Assembly (NCBI RefSeq): GCF_000732195.1
Contig: NZ_JNNU01000004.1
Span: 186,001 to 250,000, forward strand
Length of the DNA: 64,000 nt
Origin: Neorhizobium vignae
GTDB lineage: Bacteria; Pseudomonadota; Alphaproteobacteria; Rhizobiales; Rhizobiaceae
Direction: 5' to 3'
Shown: positions 31,629 to 40,389 of the stretch, piece by piece
How positions within the stretch are numbered: position 1 is the stretch's first letter
Layout of the letters: every line of letters starts with the position of its first letter
The notes under the pieces: generated by a model
What the model was told of the DNA's origin: nothing
What the model saw: the letters and a program-made list of their open reading frames with translations, nothing else
Database searches by the model: none
Translations under genes and position numbers: made by a program

Positions 31629-32843
31629 TCAGGCCGCCTGAAGCTGCGCCGGCTGGCGCGGCAGCGGCGGGAAGGCGAGAGCGATCGCCACGGCTCCGAG
31701 GCCGACCAGCGCCGAGCCGAAGAACAACCAGTCATAATTGGCGAAGTGGTCGAAGGCCCAGCCGCCGGCCAAGGGCCCGAAGGCCATGCCGAGGCTCGAC
31801 AGCATGGTCGCGGCGCCGAACACGGTGCCCATGATCTTCGGTCCGAAATAGTCCCGCGCCAGCACCGCATAAAGCGGCATCACGCCGCCATAGGTGCCGC
31901 CGAAGATCACTGCCAGCATGTAGAACTGGCTGAGGTCGCTCGCCATCGTATAGGCGGCGATAACCGCGGCCTGGATCATCAGCCCGCAGATCAGCACCGG
32001 CTTGACGCCCAACCTGTCGGCAAGAACCCCAAACAGAATGCGCCCACCGAGACCGGCCGCGCCCTCGACGCTGTAGATGCTGACCGCCGCCATCGGCGCC
32101 ACGCCGCAGAACATCGCGTAGCTGACCATATGGAAGATCGGTCCGGAATGGGCCGCGCAGCAAGCGAAGAAGGTAAAGCCGAGCACCAGGAACTGCGGCG
32201 AGCGGAACACCCGCGACAGCGGCATGCCGGCACCTTCGGCCCGGGGTTCAGACGTCATGCCGCCCGCGGTCGCCACGGCCGGCGGATTGCGCACCAGGAA
32301 AGCGGTCGGCAGGAGCAGGATCCAGGCGCCGATGCCAATGAAGAGCATGGCCAGGCGCCAGTCGTCATAGGCGGTGATCAGCCAGCGGGCGAAGGGTGAA
32401 ATGGTCATCGGCGCCATGCCCATGCCGGCGGATACCAGCGAGACCGCCAGGCTGCGATGCTCGTCGAACCAGGACATGGTGACGGCGATCATCGGCGCGA
32501 AGAAGGCGCTCGCGGCAAGCCCGATCAGACAGCCATAGATCAGCTGGAAGGCTAGAAGGCTCTGTGCCTGACTGGCAAGCACCAGCGCCAGGCCGAGAAG
32601 TGCCGCTCCGATCAGCACGACGATACGCGCTCCGAAACGGTCGCTCAACGTGCCCCACATGAACCCGCCGAGGCCCATGACGACGAAATTCAGCGTCATC
32701 GCGCTCGAAATGCCGGCATGCGACCAGCCGGTCGCCTTGGCGATCGGCTCCAGAAAGATCGCCAGCGAAAACATCGTGCCGACGGCAACACAGCCCATCA
32801 GGGCGCCGGCCGCGACAATGACCCAACGATAGTTGCTACTCAT
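31629..32843 (-). CDS. MFS transporter, monocarboxylate/oxalate-formate antiporter-like
   Basis: 404 residues, 12 membrane spans. Start ATG 32843 (GGGGAGTAG upstream). The loop 2-3 motif reads GTLSDRFGARIVVLIGA, the MFS motif A. The N-terminal pattern FSLAIFLEPIAKATGW resembles the OFA/MCT branch, which moves monocarboxylates across the inner membrane. The substrate cannot be fixed. It stands alone between terminators. Confidence 0.88.
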   Translation of the reverse strand: MSSNYRWVIVAAGALMGCVAVGTMFSLAIFLEPIAKATGWSHAGISSAMTLNFVVMGLGGFMWGTLSDRFGARIVVLIGAALLGLALVLASQAQSLLAFQLIYGCLIGLAASAFFAPMIAVTMSWFDEHRSLAVSLVSAGMGMAPMTISPFARWLITAYDDWRLAMLFIGIGAWILLLPTAFLVRNPPAVATAGGMTSEPRAEGAGMPLSRVFRSPQFLVLGFTFFACCAAHSGPIFHMVSYAMFCGVAPMAAVSIYSVEGAAGLGGRILFGVLADRLGVKPVLICGLMIQAAVIAAYTMASDLSQFYMLAVIFGGTYGGVMPLYAVLARDYFGPKIMGTVFGAATMLSSLGMAFGPLAGGWAFDHFANYDWLFFGSALVGLGAVAIALAFPPLPRQPAQLQAA

Positions 32844-32990
32844 GTCTACTCCCCATATGTCACAGGTTCCGAGATCCGGACGGATTGCGCGACATCGCAA
32901 TGCCATCCTTGAACCCAGGACGTGCGAGGCCCCTCCCCGCCGACACACCAACCGATTTTTTTTCGCAACCGGATTTTGGGATCATATAAC

Positions 32991-33014
32991 AAAAAGCCCC
33001 GCACGCGGCGGGGC
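32991..33014 (-). terminator. Intrinsic terminator for the 56-residue gene
   Basis: On the minus strand GCCCCGC and GCGGGGC form the stem and TTTTTG follows, 30 bp after the stop of the small gene at 33044. Confidence 0.85.
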
Positions 33015-33043
33015 TCTCCAAATCTGTTGATCGTGGTGACGTC

Positions 33044-33214
33044 CTAGCTACTGCCGGTGTTGGGACGGTTCTTGCCGACATTGGTATTCGTCGATGCCGT
33101 CTTGCCGTCCGGGTTCTGGCCGTAATAGGTGCCGCCAAGGTGGCCACCGGCACTGGTGTTCTCAACCTGGCGTTTGGCGCGTTTCACGGCTTGTTCTACG
33201 TCACTCTTGCTCAT
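33044..33214 (-). CDS. Small Asn/Gly/Thr-rich protein of unknown function
   Basis: 56 residues with GGAGG 7 nt before ATG 33214 and its own terminator, so expression is likely. The N-terminal half (SKSDVEQAVKRAKRQVENT) is a basic amphipathic helix; the rest (GGHLGGTYYGQNPDGKTAS and on) is polar and unstructured. No signal peptide. Function unknown. Confidence 0.65.
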   Translation of the reverse strand: MSKSDVEQAVKRAKRQVENTSAGGHLGGTYYGQNPDGKTASTNTNVGKNRPNTGSS

Positions 33215-33344
33215 GTCTGCCTCCAGCTTTGGGGTTGGTGACAGAGGTTTAACTGCCCGGCACCCGAAGTGTTCCCCGCCCATTTAGCGGACCAGGCCCA
33301 AGTGCCGATACCAAAGCTTCACACGCCGCGAACAGGCTTTGCTC

Positions 33345-33388
33345 TTGACGAAGCGCAAACACGCTCCTATTAGGGAACGATCGTTTCC
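33345..33388 (+). promoter_or_regulatory. TetR-MFS promoter with overlapping operator
   Basis: TTGACG (33345-33350), a 17-bp spacer, and TATTAG (33368-33373) make a good sigma-70 promoter. A 16-bp palindrome with one mismatch, GGGAACGATCGTTTCC (33373-33388), covers the start-point region. It is a natural autoregulatory site for the TetR protein encoded 17 bp downstream. Confidence 0.7.
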
Positions 33389-33404
33389 AAATTAAGCCGA
33401 TATC

Positions 33405-34013
33405 ATGAACATCAACACCGCGACGCGCACGCCGGGTCGCCCCCGCGAATTCGAGATCGAAGCAGCGCTCGACAAGGCGATCGTCGTCTTTTCCGAGAGG
33501 GGTTATCACGCGGCCTCGATTTCGGAACTCAAGGACGCCATGGGGCTTGCCGCCGGCAGCCTCTACAAGGCGTTCAAGGACAAGAAGGCGATCTTTCTCG
33601 CAAGCTTCGACCGCTACAAGCAGGTCCGCAACGCCCTTCTCGAACAGCAACTGGCCGAGGGCGAGAACGGCCGCGACAAGGTTTCCCGCATGCTGCGCTT
33701 TTATGCCGAGGCATCGCATGGAGACAACGGACGACGCGGCTGCCTGGTCGTCGGAACGGCGATCGAGCTTGCGGTCTACGATGCCGACGCTGCCGAACGG
33801 GTCGACCGCTCCATGGCCCGGAGCGAAGCCCTGTTCGATAGCCTGATCCGCGAGGGCCAGGCGGATGGCTCCATTCCTCAGGCGATCGATCCGGCCGCCA
33901 CGGCCCGCCTTCTGCTCTCCGTCACCCAGGGCCTGAGGGTGCTGGGCAAGACCGGTCCGAACCGGGACCGGGCCTTTTCCGTGGTCGATACGGCCATGAA
34001 ACTTCTCGACTGA
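33405..34013 (+). CDS. TetR/AcrR family transcriptional regulator
   Basis: 202 residues. N-terminal HTH: AIVVFSERGYHAASISELKD, then GLAAGSLYKAFKDKKAIF, the recognition helix of this family. The C-terminal ligand domain resembles the TetR_C group that controls nearby transporters. It is 35 bp upstream of an MFS gene on the same strand and has its own promoter-operator. Confidence 0.93.
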   Translation: MNINTATRTPGRPREFEIEAALDKAIVVFSERGYHAASISELKDAMGLAAGSLYKAFKDKKAIFLASFDRYKQVRNALLEQQLAEGENGRDKVSRMLRFYAEASHGDNGRRGCLVVGTAIELAVYDADAAERVDRSMARSEALFDSLIREGQADGSIPQAIDPAATARLLLSVTQGLRVLGKTGPNRDRAFSVVDTAMKLLD

Positions 34014-34048
34014 TTTTTTATCCGATCCTTCCTCCCAAGGAGCTTCCC

Positions 34049-35263
34049 ATGACCACCAATACCGCAACCATGGCCACGCCGACGGCCGCTTCCGGACTGT
34101 CCGCCGCGATGACCTTCGTGATGGCCGCGGCCTGCGGGCTCATCGCCGCCAATCTCTATTATTCCCAGCCGCTCGCAGGCCCGATCGCCGCCTCGATCGG
34201 ACTGCCGGCGCATGCCACAGGCCTCATCGTCACGCTGACCCAGATCGGCTACGGCCTCGGCCTGCTGCTGGTCGTGCCGCTCGGCGACCTTCTCGAAAAC
34301 CGCCGGCTGATCCTCACCATGATCGGCGTCGTCACCGTGGCGCTGCTCGGCGCCGGCCTGTCGACCGCGTCGGTGCCGTTCCTTGCCGCATCGCTGGCGA
34401 TCGGCATCGGCTCCACCGCGGTCCAGATGATCGTGCCGTTCGCCGCCAGCCTGACCAACGACGCCAATCGCGGCCGCGTGGTCGGCAATGTCATGAGCGG
34501 ACTGATGATCGGCATCATGATGGCGCGGCCGGTCTCGAGCTTCGTTGCCGAGTTCTCCTCCTGGCACATCGTCTTCTTCCTGTCGGCAGCTGTCATGATC
34601 GTGCTCGGCTTCGTGCTCGCCGCCCGGCTGCCGAAGCGCATGCCGCAGACGAAGCTCTCCTATGTCGCGCTGCTCGCGTCGATGGGCAGCCTTTACGCCA
34701 CCCAGCCGGTTCTGCGCCGCCGGGCATTCTACCAGGCCTGCCAGTTCGCCACCTTCAGCCTGTTCTGGACCGTGACGCCGCTGGTTCTGGCCGGCCCCGC
34801 CTTCCATCTCAGCCAGGCCGGCATCGCGCTCTTTGCGCTTGCAGGTGTCGCGGGAGCCATCGCCTCGCCCATCGCCGGACGTCTTGCCGACCGGGATCTT
34901 GGCCGGCCCGCGACGATCTTCGGCATCGCTGCCGTCGCCGTTGCCTTCCTGATCACCCATATCGCGCCGGAAGGCTCGATCATTGCGCTCGCGCTGCTGA
35001 CTGTTGCTGCCATACTGCTCGATTTCGGGGTGACGATGACGCTCGTTATCGGCCAGCGGTCGATCTACAATCTCGGCGCGGACCTGAGAAGCCGGCTCAA
35101 CGGCCTCTACATGGCGACCTTCTTCTGCGGCGGCGCAATCGGTTCGGCCGTCGGTGCCTGGGCCTTTGCCGAAGGCGGCTGGCTGCTCGCCTCCTCGCTC
35201 GGCCTTGCCCTGCCGGTCATCGCCTTCCTCTATTTCCTGACGGAAAAGCGCGCCAAGGCTTGA
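34049..35263 (+). CDS. MFS transporter (drug/metabolite exporter-like)
   Basis: 404 residues, 12 spans. The first part, AANLYYSQPLAGPIAASIGLP, is the hallmark of the YgaY/YnfM-like branch. Motif A is replaced by PLGDLLENRRLIL. Probably repressed by the upstream TetR and induced by its substrate, which is unknown. Proton-driven efflux across the inner membrane is the likely role. Confidence 0.9.
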   Translation: MTTNTATMATPTAASGLSAAMTFVMAAACGLIAANLYYSQPLAGPIAASIGLPAHATGLIVTLTQIGYGLGLLLVVPLGDLLENRRLILTMIGVVTVALLGAGLSTASVPFLAASLAIGIGSTAVQMIVPFAASLTNDANRGRVVGNVMSGLMIGIMMARPVSSFVAEFSSWHIVFFLSAAVMIVLGFVLAARLPKRMPQTKLSYVALLASMGSLYATQPVLRRRAFYQACQFATFSLFWTVTPLVLAGPAFHLSQAGIALFALAGVAGAIASPIAGRLADRDLGRPATIFGIAAVAVAFLITHIAPEGSIIALALLTVAAILLDFGVTMTLVIGQRSIYNLGADLRSRLNGLYMATFFCGGAIGSAVGAWAFAEGGWLLASSLGLALPVIAFLYFLTEKRAKA

Positions 35264-35276
35264 GGCGATAGGACAA

Positions 35277-35317
35277 GATCACGTTCGAGGACGACCTCGA
35301 ACGTGATCGAGGTCGTC
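35277..35317 (+). repeat. Two overlapping, mutually exclusive hairpins
   Basis: Hairpin 1: GATCACGTTCGAGG (35277-35290) pairs perfectly with 35295-35308 across a 4-nt loop. Hairpin 2: GACGACCTCG (35290-35299) pairs perfectly with CGAGGTCGTC (35308-35317). The two share bases and cannot form together. It lies between the MFS stop and the hydrolase start. Confidence 0.6.
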
Positions 35318-35374
35318 AACGTGCCGGCCTCCTGCCAGGGATCAGCCTTCGTTTCTCAGATCGACGAGGCTTCC

Positions 35375-36448
35375 ATGCGACCCATCCTTCGCTTTTTTGC
35401 TCTTCTGCTGGCAGGTATCAGCAGTTCACCCGTCCTTGCCGCCGATCCCGTCGGCGTCCGGAAAATCAGCGTGGTTTCGCCCGAACACGACCGGGCACTT
35501 GCGGTAACCGTCTGGTATCCGTCAAAGGGTGACGGCGAAACGACGTCCATCGGCGACAACCGGATCTTCGAGGGATCGCCCGCGTCGAAGAACGCGTCCC
35601 TCGAAAGCGGCCGCTTCCCGCTCTTGCTCCTCTCCCATGGCTCCGGCTCGCGCGCCGAAGGCATGGCCTGGATTGCCACCAGGCTCGCCGAGGCGGGCTT
35701 CATCGTCGCCGGTCCCAACCATCCCGGCACCACGAGCGGCGATTCCACGCCGGCCGCGACACCGAAAATCTGGGAACGCACCCAGGATCTTTCCGACATC
35801 ATCACCGCATTGACCGGCGAAGCCCCCTGGAAGGCGGCAATCGACGCGGAGCATATCGGCGTTCTCGGCTTCTCGCTCGGCGGCAGTACGGCGATGGAGC
35901 TTGCCGGCGCACGTGCCGATCTCCATGCCTACAAACGGTATTGCGACGACTATCCGGCCATGATGGATTGCACCTGGTTCCGAGGCGGGCGCGGTTTTGC
36001 CGATGGCGAACAGGTCGCGGTCGAAAAATTCGATCTCGACAGCATCGACAGGACACGCTTCGAGCGATCGAACCGCGATCCGCGCATCACGACGGCTGTC
36101 ATGGTCGATCCCGGCCTTGCGACGGCTTTCACGGCGGGCAGCGTGGGAGCCATCGATATTCCGGTGGCCTTCATCAATCTCGGCAGCGTCGGGCAGATCC
36201 CGGTCGCGGTGCTTTCGGACGCGCTGGCGAAACAGGCCCCGAACGCCACTTACGCGCAGGTGAACGGCGCCAACCATTTCAGCTTCCTGCCCGTCTGCAA
36301 ACCGGGTGCGGCCGCGTTCCTGAAATCGGTCGGAGAACCCGATCCGATCTGCGACGATAGCTCCAGCCGGACGCGGGCCGATATCCACCGGGAACTGACC
36401 GGCCTCATCGTTTCGGCCTTCGAGCGAGGCCTCGGGCCTCGTCGCTGA
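35375..36448 (+). CDS. Secreted alpha/beta hydrolase (dienelactone hydrolase / PAF-acetylhydrolase-like)
   Basis: 357 residues from ATG 35375 with GACGAGG upstream. Signal peptide MRPILRFFALLLAGISSSPVLAA. Nucleophile GFSLGGSTA near residue 168, oxyanion segment LLLSHGSGS near 88, catalytic His in VNGANHFSFLP near 313. This is the platelet-activating factor acetylhydrolase-like branch, periplasmic or secreted esterases of unknown substrate in bacteria. Four Cys in the second half may form disulfides. Confidence 0.82.
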   Translation: MRPILRFFALLLAGISSSPVLAADPVGVRKISVVSPEHDRALAVTVWYPSKGDGETTSIGDNRIFEGSPASKNASLESGRFPLLLLSHGSGSRAEGMAWIATRLAEAGFIVAGPNHPGTTSGDSTPAATPKIWERTQDLSDIITALTGEAPWKAAIDAEHIGVLGFSLGGSTAMELAGARADLHAYKRYCDDYPAMMDCTWFRGGRGFADGEQVAVEKFDLDSIDRTRFERSNRDPRITTAVMVDPGLATAFTAGSVGAIDIPVAFINLGSVGQIPVAVLSDALAKQAPNATYAQVNGANHFSFLPVCKPGAAAFLKSVGEPDPICDDSSSRTRADIHRELTGLIVSAFERGLGPRR

Positions 36449-36585
36449 GCGGAAAGGCACGCTCTTCAAGCTTTCGTCGTTCGGCGGATTGGACAACCCT
36501 ATCCGCCGGTCGTCATCATCCGGATATCACTCGTCGGTAAAAGCTGCGTCCAAACAAAACCCATTTTCAGAACCGGAAATAAGCA

Positions 36586-37206
36586 ATGAAAGTTTTGATG
36601 GTCGATGTCGACGGCGTGCTCGTTCATGGACGACCCGCAGACGGCCTGCCGCTGTTTACCCATCTCGAACGCGACCTCGGCCTGTCCGTCGAGGTTCTGC
36701 AAAGGGAATTCTTCAAGCGCCACTGGCCGGATATCGTCGCCGGCCGCGAGCCGATCGAGCCACGCCTAAGCGCGGTGCTGCAGGAGATCGCGCCGCATCT
36801 CGAAGCGGAAACCTTGCTGCAATATTGGTTCGAAAACGATTCCCGGCTGGACCGGAAACTGATCGACGATCTTGCTGCGGTTCGGGAAACCGGCGTGGCG
36901 CTTTATCTCGCGACCAATCAGGAACACCGACGCGCCGCCTGGCTGATGGATGAACTCGGCCTCGCCCGCCATTTCGACGGCATTTTCTATTCCGCCAAAT
37001 TCGGCCATCGCAAACCGGCGCAGGATTTCTTCCGCCTTGCCACTGCGGAGGTGGGTGCCTCGCCCGACGAGATCCTCTTCCTCGACGACACGCTCGAAAA
37101 TGTGGAGGCCGCCCGAGTGTTCGGCTGGAACGCGGTCCAGTGGACAGCCGGGATGGTGCTGGAAACGGCCATCGCCCCGTTTACGGCCACTGAAGAAAAC
37201 CACTGA
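36586..37206 (+). CDS. HAD-superfamily hydrolase (subfamily IA)
   Basis: 206 residues. Motif I MVDVDGVLV with Asp7 and Asp9, motif II ALYLATNQEHRR near 105, motif III Lys in GHRKPAQDFF near 140, and motif IV EILFLDDTLENVEAA. A small phosphatase or dehalogenase is expected. The start has only a weak AATAAG before it. It is convergent with the Cys-rich secreted protein across a terminator. Confidence 0.9.
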   Translation: MKVLMVDVDGVLVHGRPADGLPLFTHLERDLGLSVEVLQREFFKRHWPDIVAGREPIEPRLSAVLQEIAPHLEAETLLQYWFENDSRLDRKLIDDLAAVRETGVALYLATNQEHRRAAWLMDELGLARHFDGIFYSAKFGHRKPAQDFFRLATAEVGASPDEILFLDDTLENVEAARVFGWNAVQWTAGMVLETAIAPFTATEENH

Positions 37207-37213
37207 AGCGAAG

Positions 37214-37239
37214 GGATCGGCCGGCCGAGCGGCCGATCC
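37214..37239. terminator. Hairpin between convergent HAD and Cys-rich protein genes
   Basis: GGATCGGCC pairs with GGCCGATCC around an 8-nt GC-rich loop. Both flanks are only weakly T-rich. Confidence 0.6.
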
Positions 37240-37253
37240 TGTTTCAGACCTGC

Positions 37254-37643
37254 TTACTCGACCAGGTTGATTTCCTCGGTCTCGCCGCCTTCGCAGACGT
37301 AGCAGCAGTCTTCGCAGCTCTCCTTGTTGTTCGGACCGGTGCCCCAATAGGTCTGCTTGTCGCCGGAGACCCACGCGCCGTAGCAGATGTTCTCACCCTG
37401 CTTGCAGGAGAGGTGGATCTGCTTGGATTCGCCGTCATCCAGGTAGTAGACCTGGTTGCCGCCCGGCCAGACATGCTTGCGGTCCTGGCTGTAAAGCTCG
37501 ACCTCGACGGCGTTCGGATGCTCGTTGCGCATCACGAAGCTCACGTCCGCGGACAGCGCCTGTCCGGCCGTGGAGCAGATGGTTGCAGTCAGAACCACCA
37601 GGGCTGCGCGGCGCATCGCCGGCAGCGAAATAAAAGTCAACAT
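37254..37643 (-). CDS. Small secreted Cys-rich protein of unknown function
   Basis: 129 residues from ATG 37643, which has GGGGA 4 nt upstream (ATG 37655 is possible). Signal peptide to about residue 32 (MRRAALVVLTATICSTAGQALSA region). The mature part of about 95 residues is beta-rich (VSFVMRNEHPNAVEVELYSQ) and holds at least seven Cys, including ENICYG, ESCEDCCYVCEGG. The dense CxxCCxxC cluster suggests disulfides or metal binding. Family not recognised. Confidence 0.7.
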   Translation of the reverse strand: MLTFISLPAMRRAALVVLTATICSTAGQALSADVSFVMRNEHPNAVEVELYSQDRKHVWPGGNQVYYLDDGESKQIHLSCKQGENICYGAWVSGDKQTYWGTGPNNKESCEDCCYVCEGGETEEINLVE

Positions 37644-37750
37644 GAAGTCCCCCATGATAGCGCCTGTTCAACGACGCCCATTCATATGTCCTGATTTGCA
37701 AGAATAAATCGAGATGGAGGGAGCCGTGTTGCTGGATTTTTATTTCGTCC

Positions 37751-38272
37751 TCAAGCAACCCTTTTGTAGAACAGCGTGGTGGCACAGAAACCGCCCTGCG
37801 GCCACAGGGCATAGTCCGGGATAACGCCGACGCGCTCCCAGCCGAAGCGCGGATAGATCTTTTCCGCATCGCTGCCGGTCGCCGTGTCGAGCACAAGAAG
37901 CGTGCGGCCGCGCCGTGCGGCTTCCGCTTCAACCGCCTCCATCAGCTTGCGCGACAGGCCGAGCCCGCGGGCGGAGCGATGCACGAGGAGCTTCATCAGG
38001 TCGCCGCGATGCGGCTGGTTCGGCTTCGAAGCAAGGCCCACCTGCACCGTGCCGACAACCTTGCCCTCCACTTCGGCCACGGCGAGGATGATGCCGCCCT
38101 TTTCGACCGCATCGGCAATCTCCTGCCAGTAACCGACCGCATCCTCCGGCTCGAATGGCAGCATGAAGCCGAGCGAAGCCCCGCCGTTGACGCAGTCGGA
38201 CAGGGTCTCGGAGAGATCGGCGATCGCCGTGCGGGTTTCGCCGGCATTGAGGATGCGGATGGTGACGGTCAT
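37751..38272 (-). CDS. GNAT family N-acetyltransferase
   Basis: 173 residues. The acetyl-CoA pyrophosphate loop motif A is clear: LMKLLVHRSARGLGLSRKLM with R-x2-G-x-G/A layout near residue 115, then GRTLLVLDTATGSDAE and the C-terminal YPRFGWERVGVIPDYAL. Substrate unknown. AGGAG lies 10 nt before the ATG. The XRE/cupin gene is 31 bp upstream on the same strand and may be co-transcribed. Confidence 0.9.
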   Translation of the reverse strand: MTVTIRILNAGETRTAIADLSETLSDCVNGGASLGFMLPFEPEDAVGYWQEIADAVEKGGIILAVAEVEGKVVGTVQVGLASKPNQPHRGDLMKLLVHRSARGLGLSRKLMEAVEAEAARRGRTLLVLDTATGSDAEKIYPRFGWERVGVIPDYALWPQGGFCATTLFYKRVA

Positions 38273-38303
38273 CTTGTGAAGGCTCCTGGCATCTTGGAAA
38301 GGT

Positions 38304-38879
38304 TCAGCGGCCGCGGTCGAGGATGACGGCGTAACGGGCCGGTTGGTCGGATGGATTGTGGAAGTCGAAGGCGTCGCCGATATCCATGTAGAGGCAGTCG
38401 CCGGGATGCAGCCTGTGGACGGTCTCGCCGATGATCATCTCCAGCACGCCTTCGAAGAGCCAGACATGCTGGGTCATCACCCGGCTTTCCTCGCGCGGCG
38501 GAAAGCTGACCCGCGCATGGGCGGGGAAATCCACCTCGACGATATCGACCCTGCTCGGCGTGCCCGGCGGTGAAACCGAGCGGCGCAGATAACCCGTATG
38601 CGGATCACGCCACAGCTTCTGCTCCGCCCTGCGGCTGAGCGGCGAGCTCTGAGTTTCGTCGTCGGCGAAGAAGGCGGAGAGCGAGAGGCCCAGTGCTTCC
38701 GACAGCCTTGCCAGCAGCGCCGCGGTCGGGCTCGCCTCCGCCCGCTCGATCCGGGAAATCATCGCGCGGCTGACGCCGGAGCGGCTCGCCAGTTCGTCGA
38801 GCGTCAATCCGGCCCGGGCCCGCAGGCTCTTCAGCCGCTCGCTGATGGCGCTCTCGATGTCATGATCCGTCGCTTCCAT
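38304..38879 (-). CDS. XRE-family regulator with C-terminal cupin domain
   Basis: 191 residues from ATG 38879. HTH_3: SLRARAGLTLDELASRSGVS then AMISRIERAEASPTAALLAR; the cupin follows with RVDIVEVDFPAHARVSFPPR and VHRLHPGDCLYMDIG. Such regulators (PuuR-like) sense small ligands such as polyamines or amino acids. A 15-bp operator-like palindrome lies 5 bp before the ATG. Divergent from an MFS gene, and followed by a GNAT gene, it may control efflux or acetylation of the same compound. Confidence 0.9.
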   Translation of the reverse strand: MEATDHDIESAISERLKSLRARAGLTLDELASRSGVSRAMISRIERAEASPTAALLARLSEALGLSLSAFFADDETQSSPLSRRAEQKLWRDPHTGYLRRSVSPPGTPSRVDIVEVDFPAHARVSFPPREESRVMTQHVWLFEGVLEMIIGETVHRLHPGDCLYMDIGDAFDFHNPSDQPARYAVILDRGR

Positions 38880-38884
38880 GATCT

Positions 38885-38899
38885 GAGAATTGCATTCTC
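38885..38899. promoter_or_regulatory. Operator-like palindrome GAGAAT-TGC-ATTCTC
   Basis: Perfect 6-bp arms, 5 bp before the XRE/cupin start and in the 174-bp gap shared with the divergent MFS gene. Size fits an XRE dimer; it probably mediates autoregulation. Confidence 0.6.
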
Positions 38900-39053
38900 T
38901 TATCATGGAATCAAGTGGCACTATGATGGAACCGTCGAATTTTACAAGCAATGGCGCTTCCGCGATAGCTCCTGTCATGGTCCATCGGCTATGGAGCATC
39001 ATCGGGCTTCAAGTCGGCAGGAACTGCCGACGCCCGTGCTTGCGGGGGACGGG

Positions 39054-40307
39054 ATGAGCGGCAAGATAATCGAAACGGCGTCGCCCCTGTCGATCGCCAG
39101 TATCGTCGTCTCGATGACGATCGCCGCCGTCGGCAGCGGCATCATGTCCGCCTATGTGCCTTTCGTGCTGACGCAGACGGGCGACACCTGGGCCGCCAGC
39201 GCCGCCGTTCCGACGCTCGCCTTCGGCGGCCTGGTCGGCTGCCTCGTCGGCGGGCCGCTGATCCGCCGGGTCGGGCATGCCCGCCTGTTCTCCTGCTCGA
39301 TGGCGATGGTGATCATCGCCGCCGTGCTGATCGCCACCAACCCGCCGCCGATCTGGTGGGTTTTGGCACGCGGCGTTTACGGGGCAGCGTCCAACGTCAA
39401 TTTCATCATTGCCCAGAGCTGGCTCAACCACGCCGCCTCGAACGAATGGCGCGGCCGGGCGATGTCCTTCTTCTACATGGCCTTCGTGCTGGGTCTCGGC
39501 GCCGGCGCCTGGCTGTTTGGCCGCATTCCCGCGGACGGCAATCTGGCGCCGCTTGCGGTTGTCTTCGTCACGGCGCTCGCCATCCTGCCGATCGGGCTCA
39601 CCCGCCTGCCGAACCCGCCGGCGCCTGCGAGCGTCAGCGTCAATATTCCGATGGCCTGGCGCATCTCGCCCGTCGGGCTGATCGGCGTGCTCGCGTCCGG
39701 CGGGCTTTCGATGGTGGTACAGGGTTTCGTGCCGATCTATGCCACCACCAATCACGTGACGCAGACGGATGTGGCGCTGCTGATGCTGGTGATGCAGACC
39801 GGCCTGCTGTTCGTGCAATATCCGCTCGGCATGCTGTCGGACCGCATCGACCGCCGTTTCGTGCTCCTGATCACCTGCGCGCTGATCGTCGCGGCGGGTT
39901 TTGCGGCGCTGTTCGTGTCCTTTTCTATGATGATCATTTTGATGCTCGTCTTCCTCGTCTTCGGCGGCGCGGTCGAGACCGTCTATTCGGTCGCCAATGC
40001 GCATGCCAACGACCGGGCCGACCCCGGCGATTTCGTGCCGCTTTCCTCGACTCTGCTGGTTGCCTGGTCGACGGCGGCGACTATCGTGCCCCTCGGCGTC
40101 ACCCTGCTTACTCCGGCTTTCGGCCAGCACACCTTCATCTATGCGGTAATCCTGGTGGCGATCGCCTATGGGGCTTATGTGATCTGGCGCCTCAGGGAAC
40201 GCGAGGGCGTGCCTGCCGACGAGCGGGAGAATGTCGGGCTCAGAAGCGCCCAGCTTCCGAATGCCTCCGTCATGACCGGCCCGGAGGCGGAAAACCCCGC
40301 CAAATAG
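39054..40307 (+). CDS. MFS transporter (YcaD-like)
   Basis: 417 residues, 12 spans. Start ATG 39054, with GGGGGACGGG just upstream; the frame is open to 38598 only because it crosses the divergent regulator. Motifs such as [20 protein letters not shown] and [18 protein letters not shown] are typical of the YcaD/sugar-transporter-like branch. Regulated probably by the adjacent XRE/cupin protein. Substrate unknown. Confidence 0.9.
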   Translation: MSGKIIETASPLSIASIVVSMTIAAVGSGIMSAYVPFVLTQTGDTWAASAAVPTLAFGGLVGCLVGGPLIRRVGHARLFSCSMAMVIIAAVLIATNPPPIWWVLARGVYGAASNVNFIIAQSWLNHAASNEWRGRAMSFFYMAFVLGLGAGAWLFGRIPADGNLAPLAVVFVTALAILPIGLTRLPNPPAPASVSVNIPMAWRISPVGLIGVLASGGLSMVVQGFVPIYATTNHVTQTDVALLMLVMQTGLLFVQYPLGMLSDRIDRRFVLLITCALIVAAGFAALFVSFSMMIILMLVFLVFGGAVETVYSVANAHANDRADPGDFVPLSSTLLVAWSTAATIVPLGVTLLTPAFGQHTFIYAVILVAIAYGAYVIWRLREREGVPADERENVGLRSAQLPNASVMTGPEAENPAK

Positions 40308-40323
40308 CCCGGGCTGCCGGGCT
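40306..40323 (+). terminator. Hairpin terminator overlapping the MFS stop codon
   Basis: AGCCCGG pairs with CCGGGCT around GCTG, then TTTAT. It begins inside the TAG stop. Confidence 0.6.
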
Positions 40324-40389
40324 TTATCCTCAACGAAAGGTTATCTTTCCGCTTTGCGACAGGGATTCGCGCTGCTATATGCGCGAGCC

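Noticed and set aside
31599-32399. Plus-strand frame opposite the MFS transporter.
   Set aside because: Complementary to a clear 12-span transporter; highly charged shadow.
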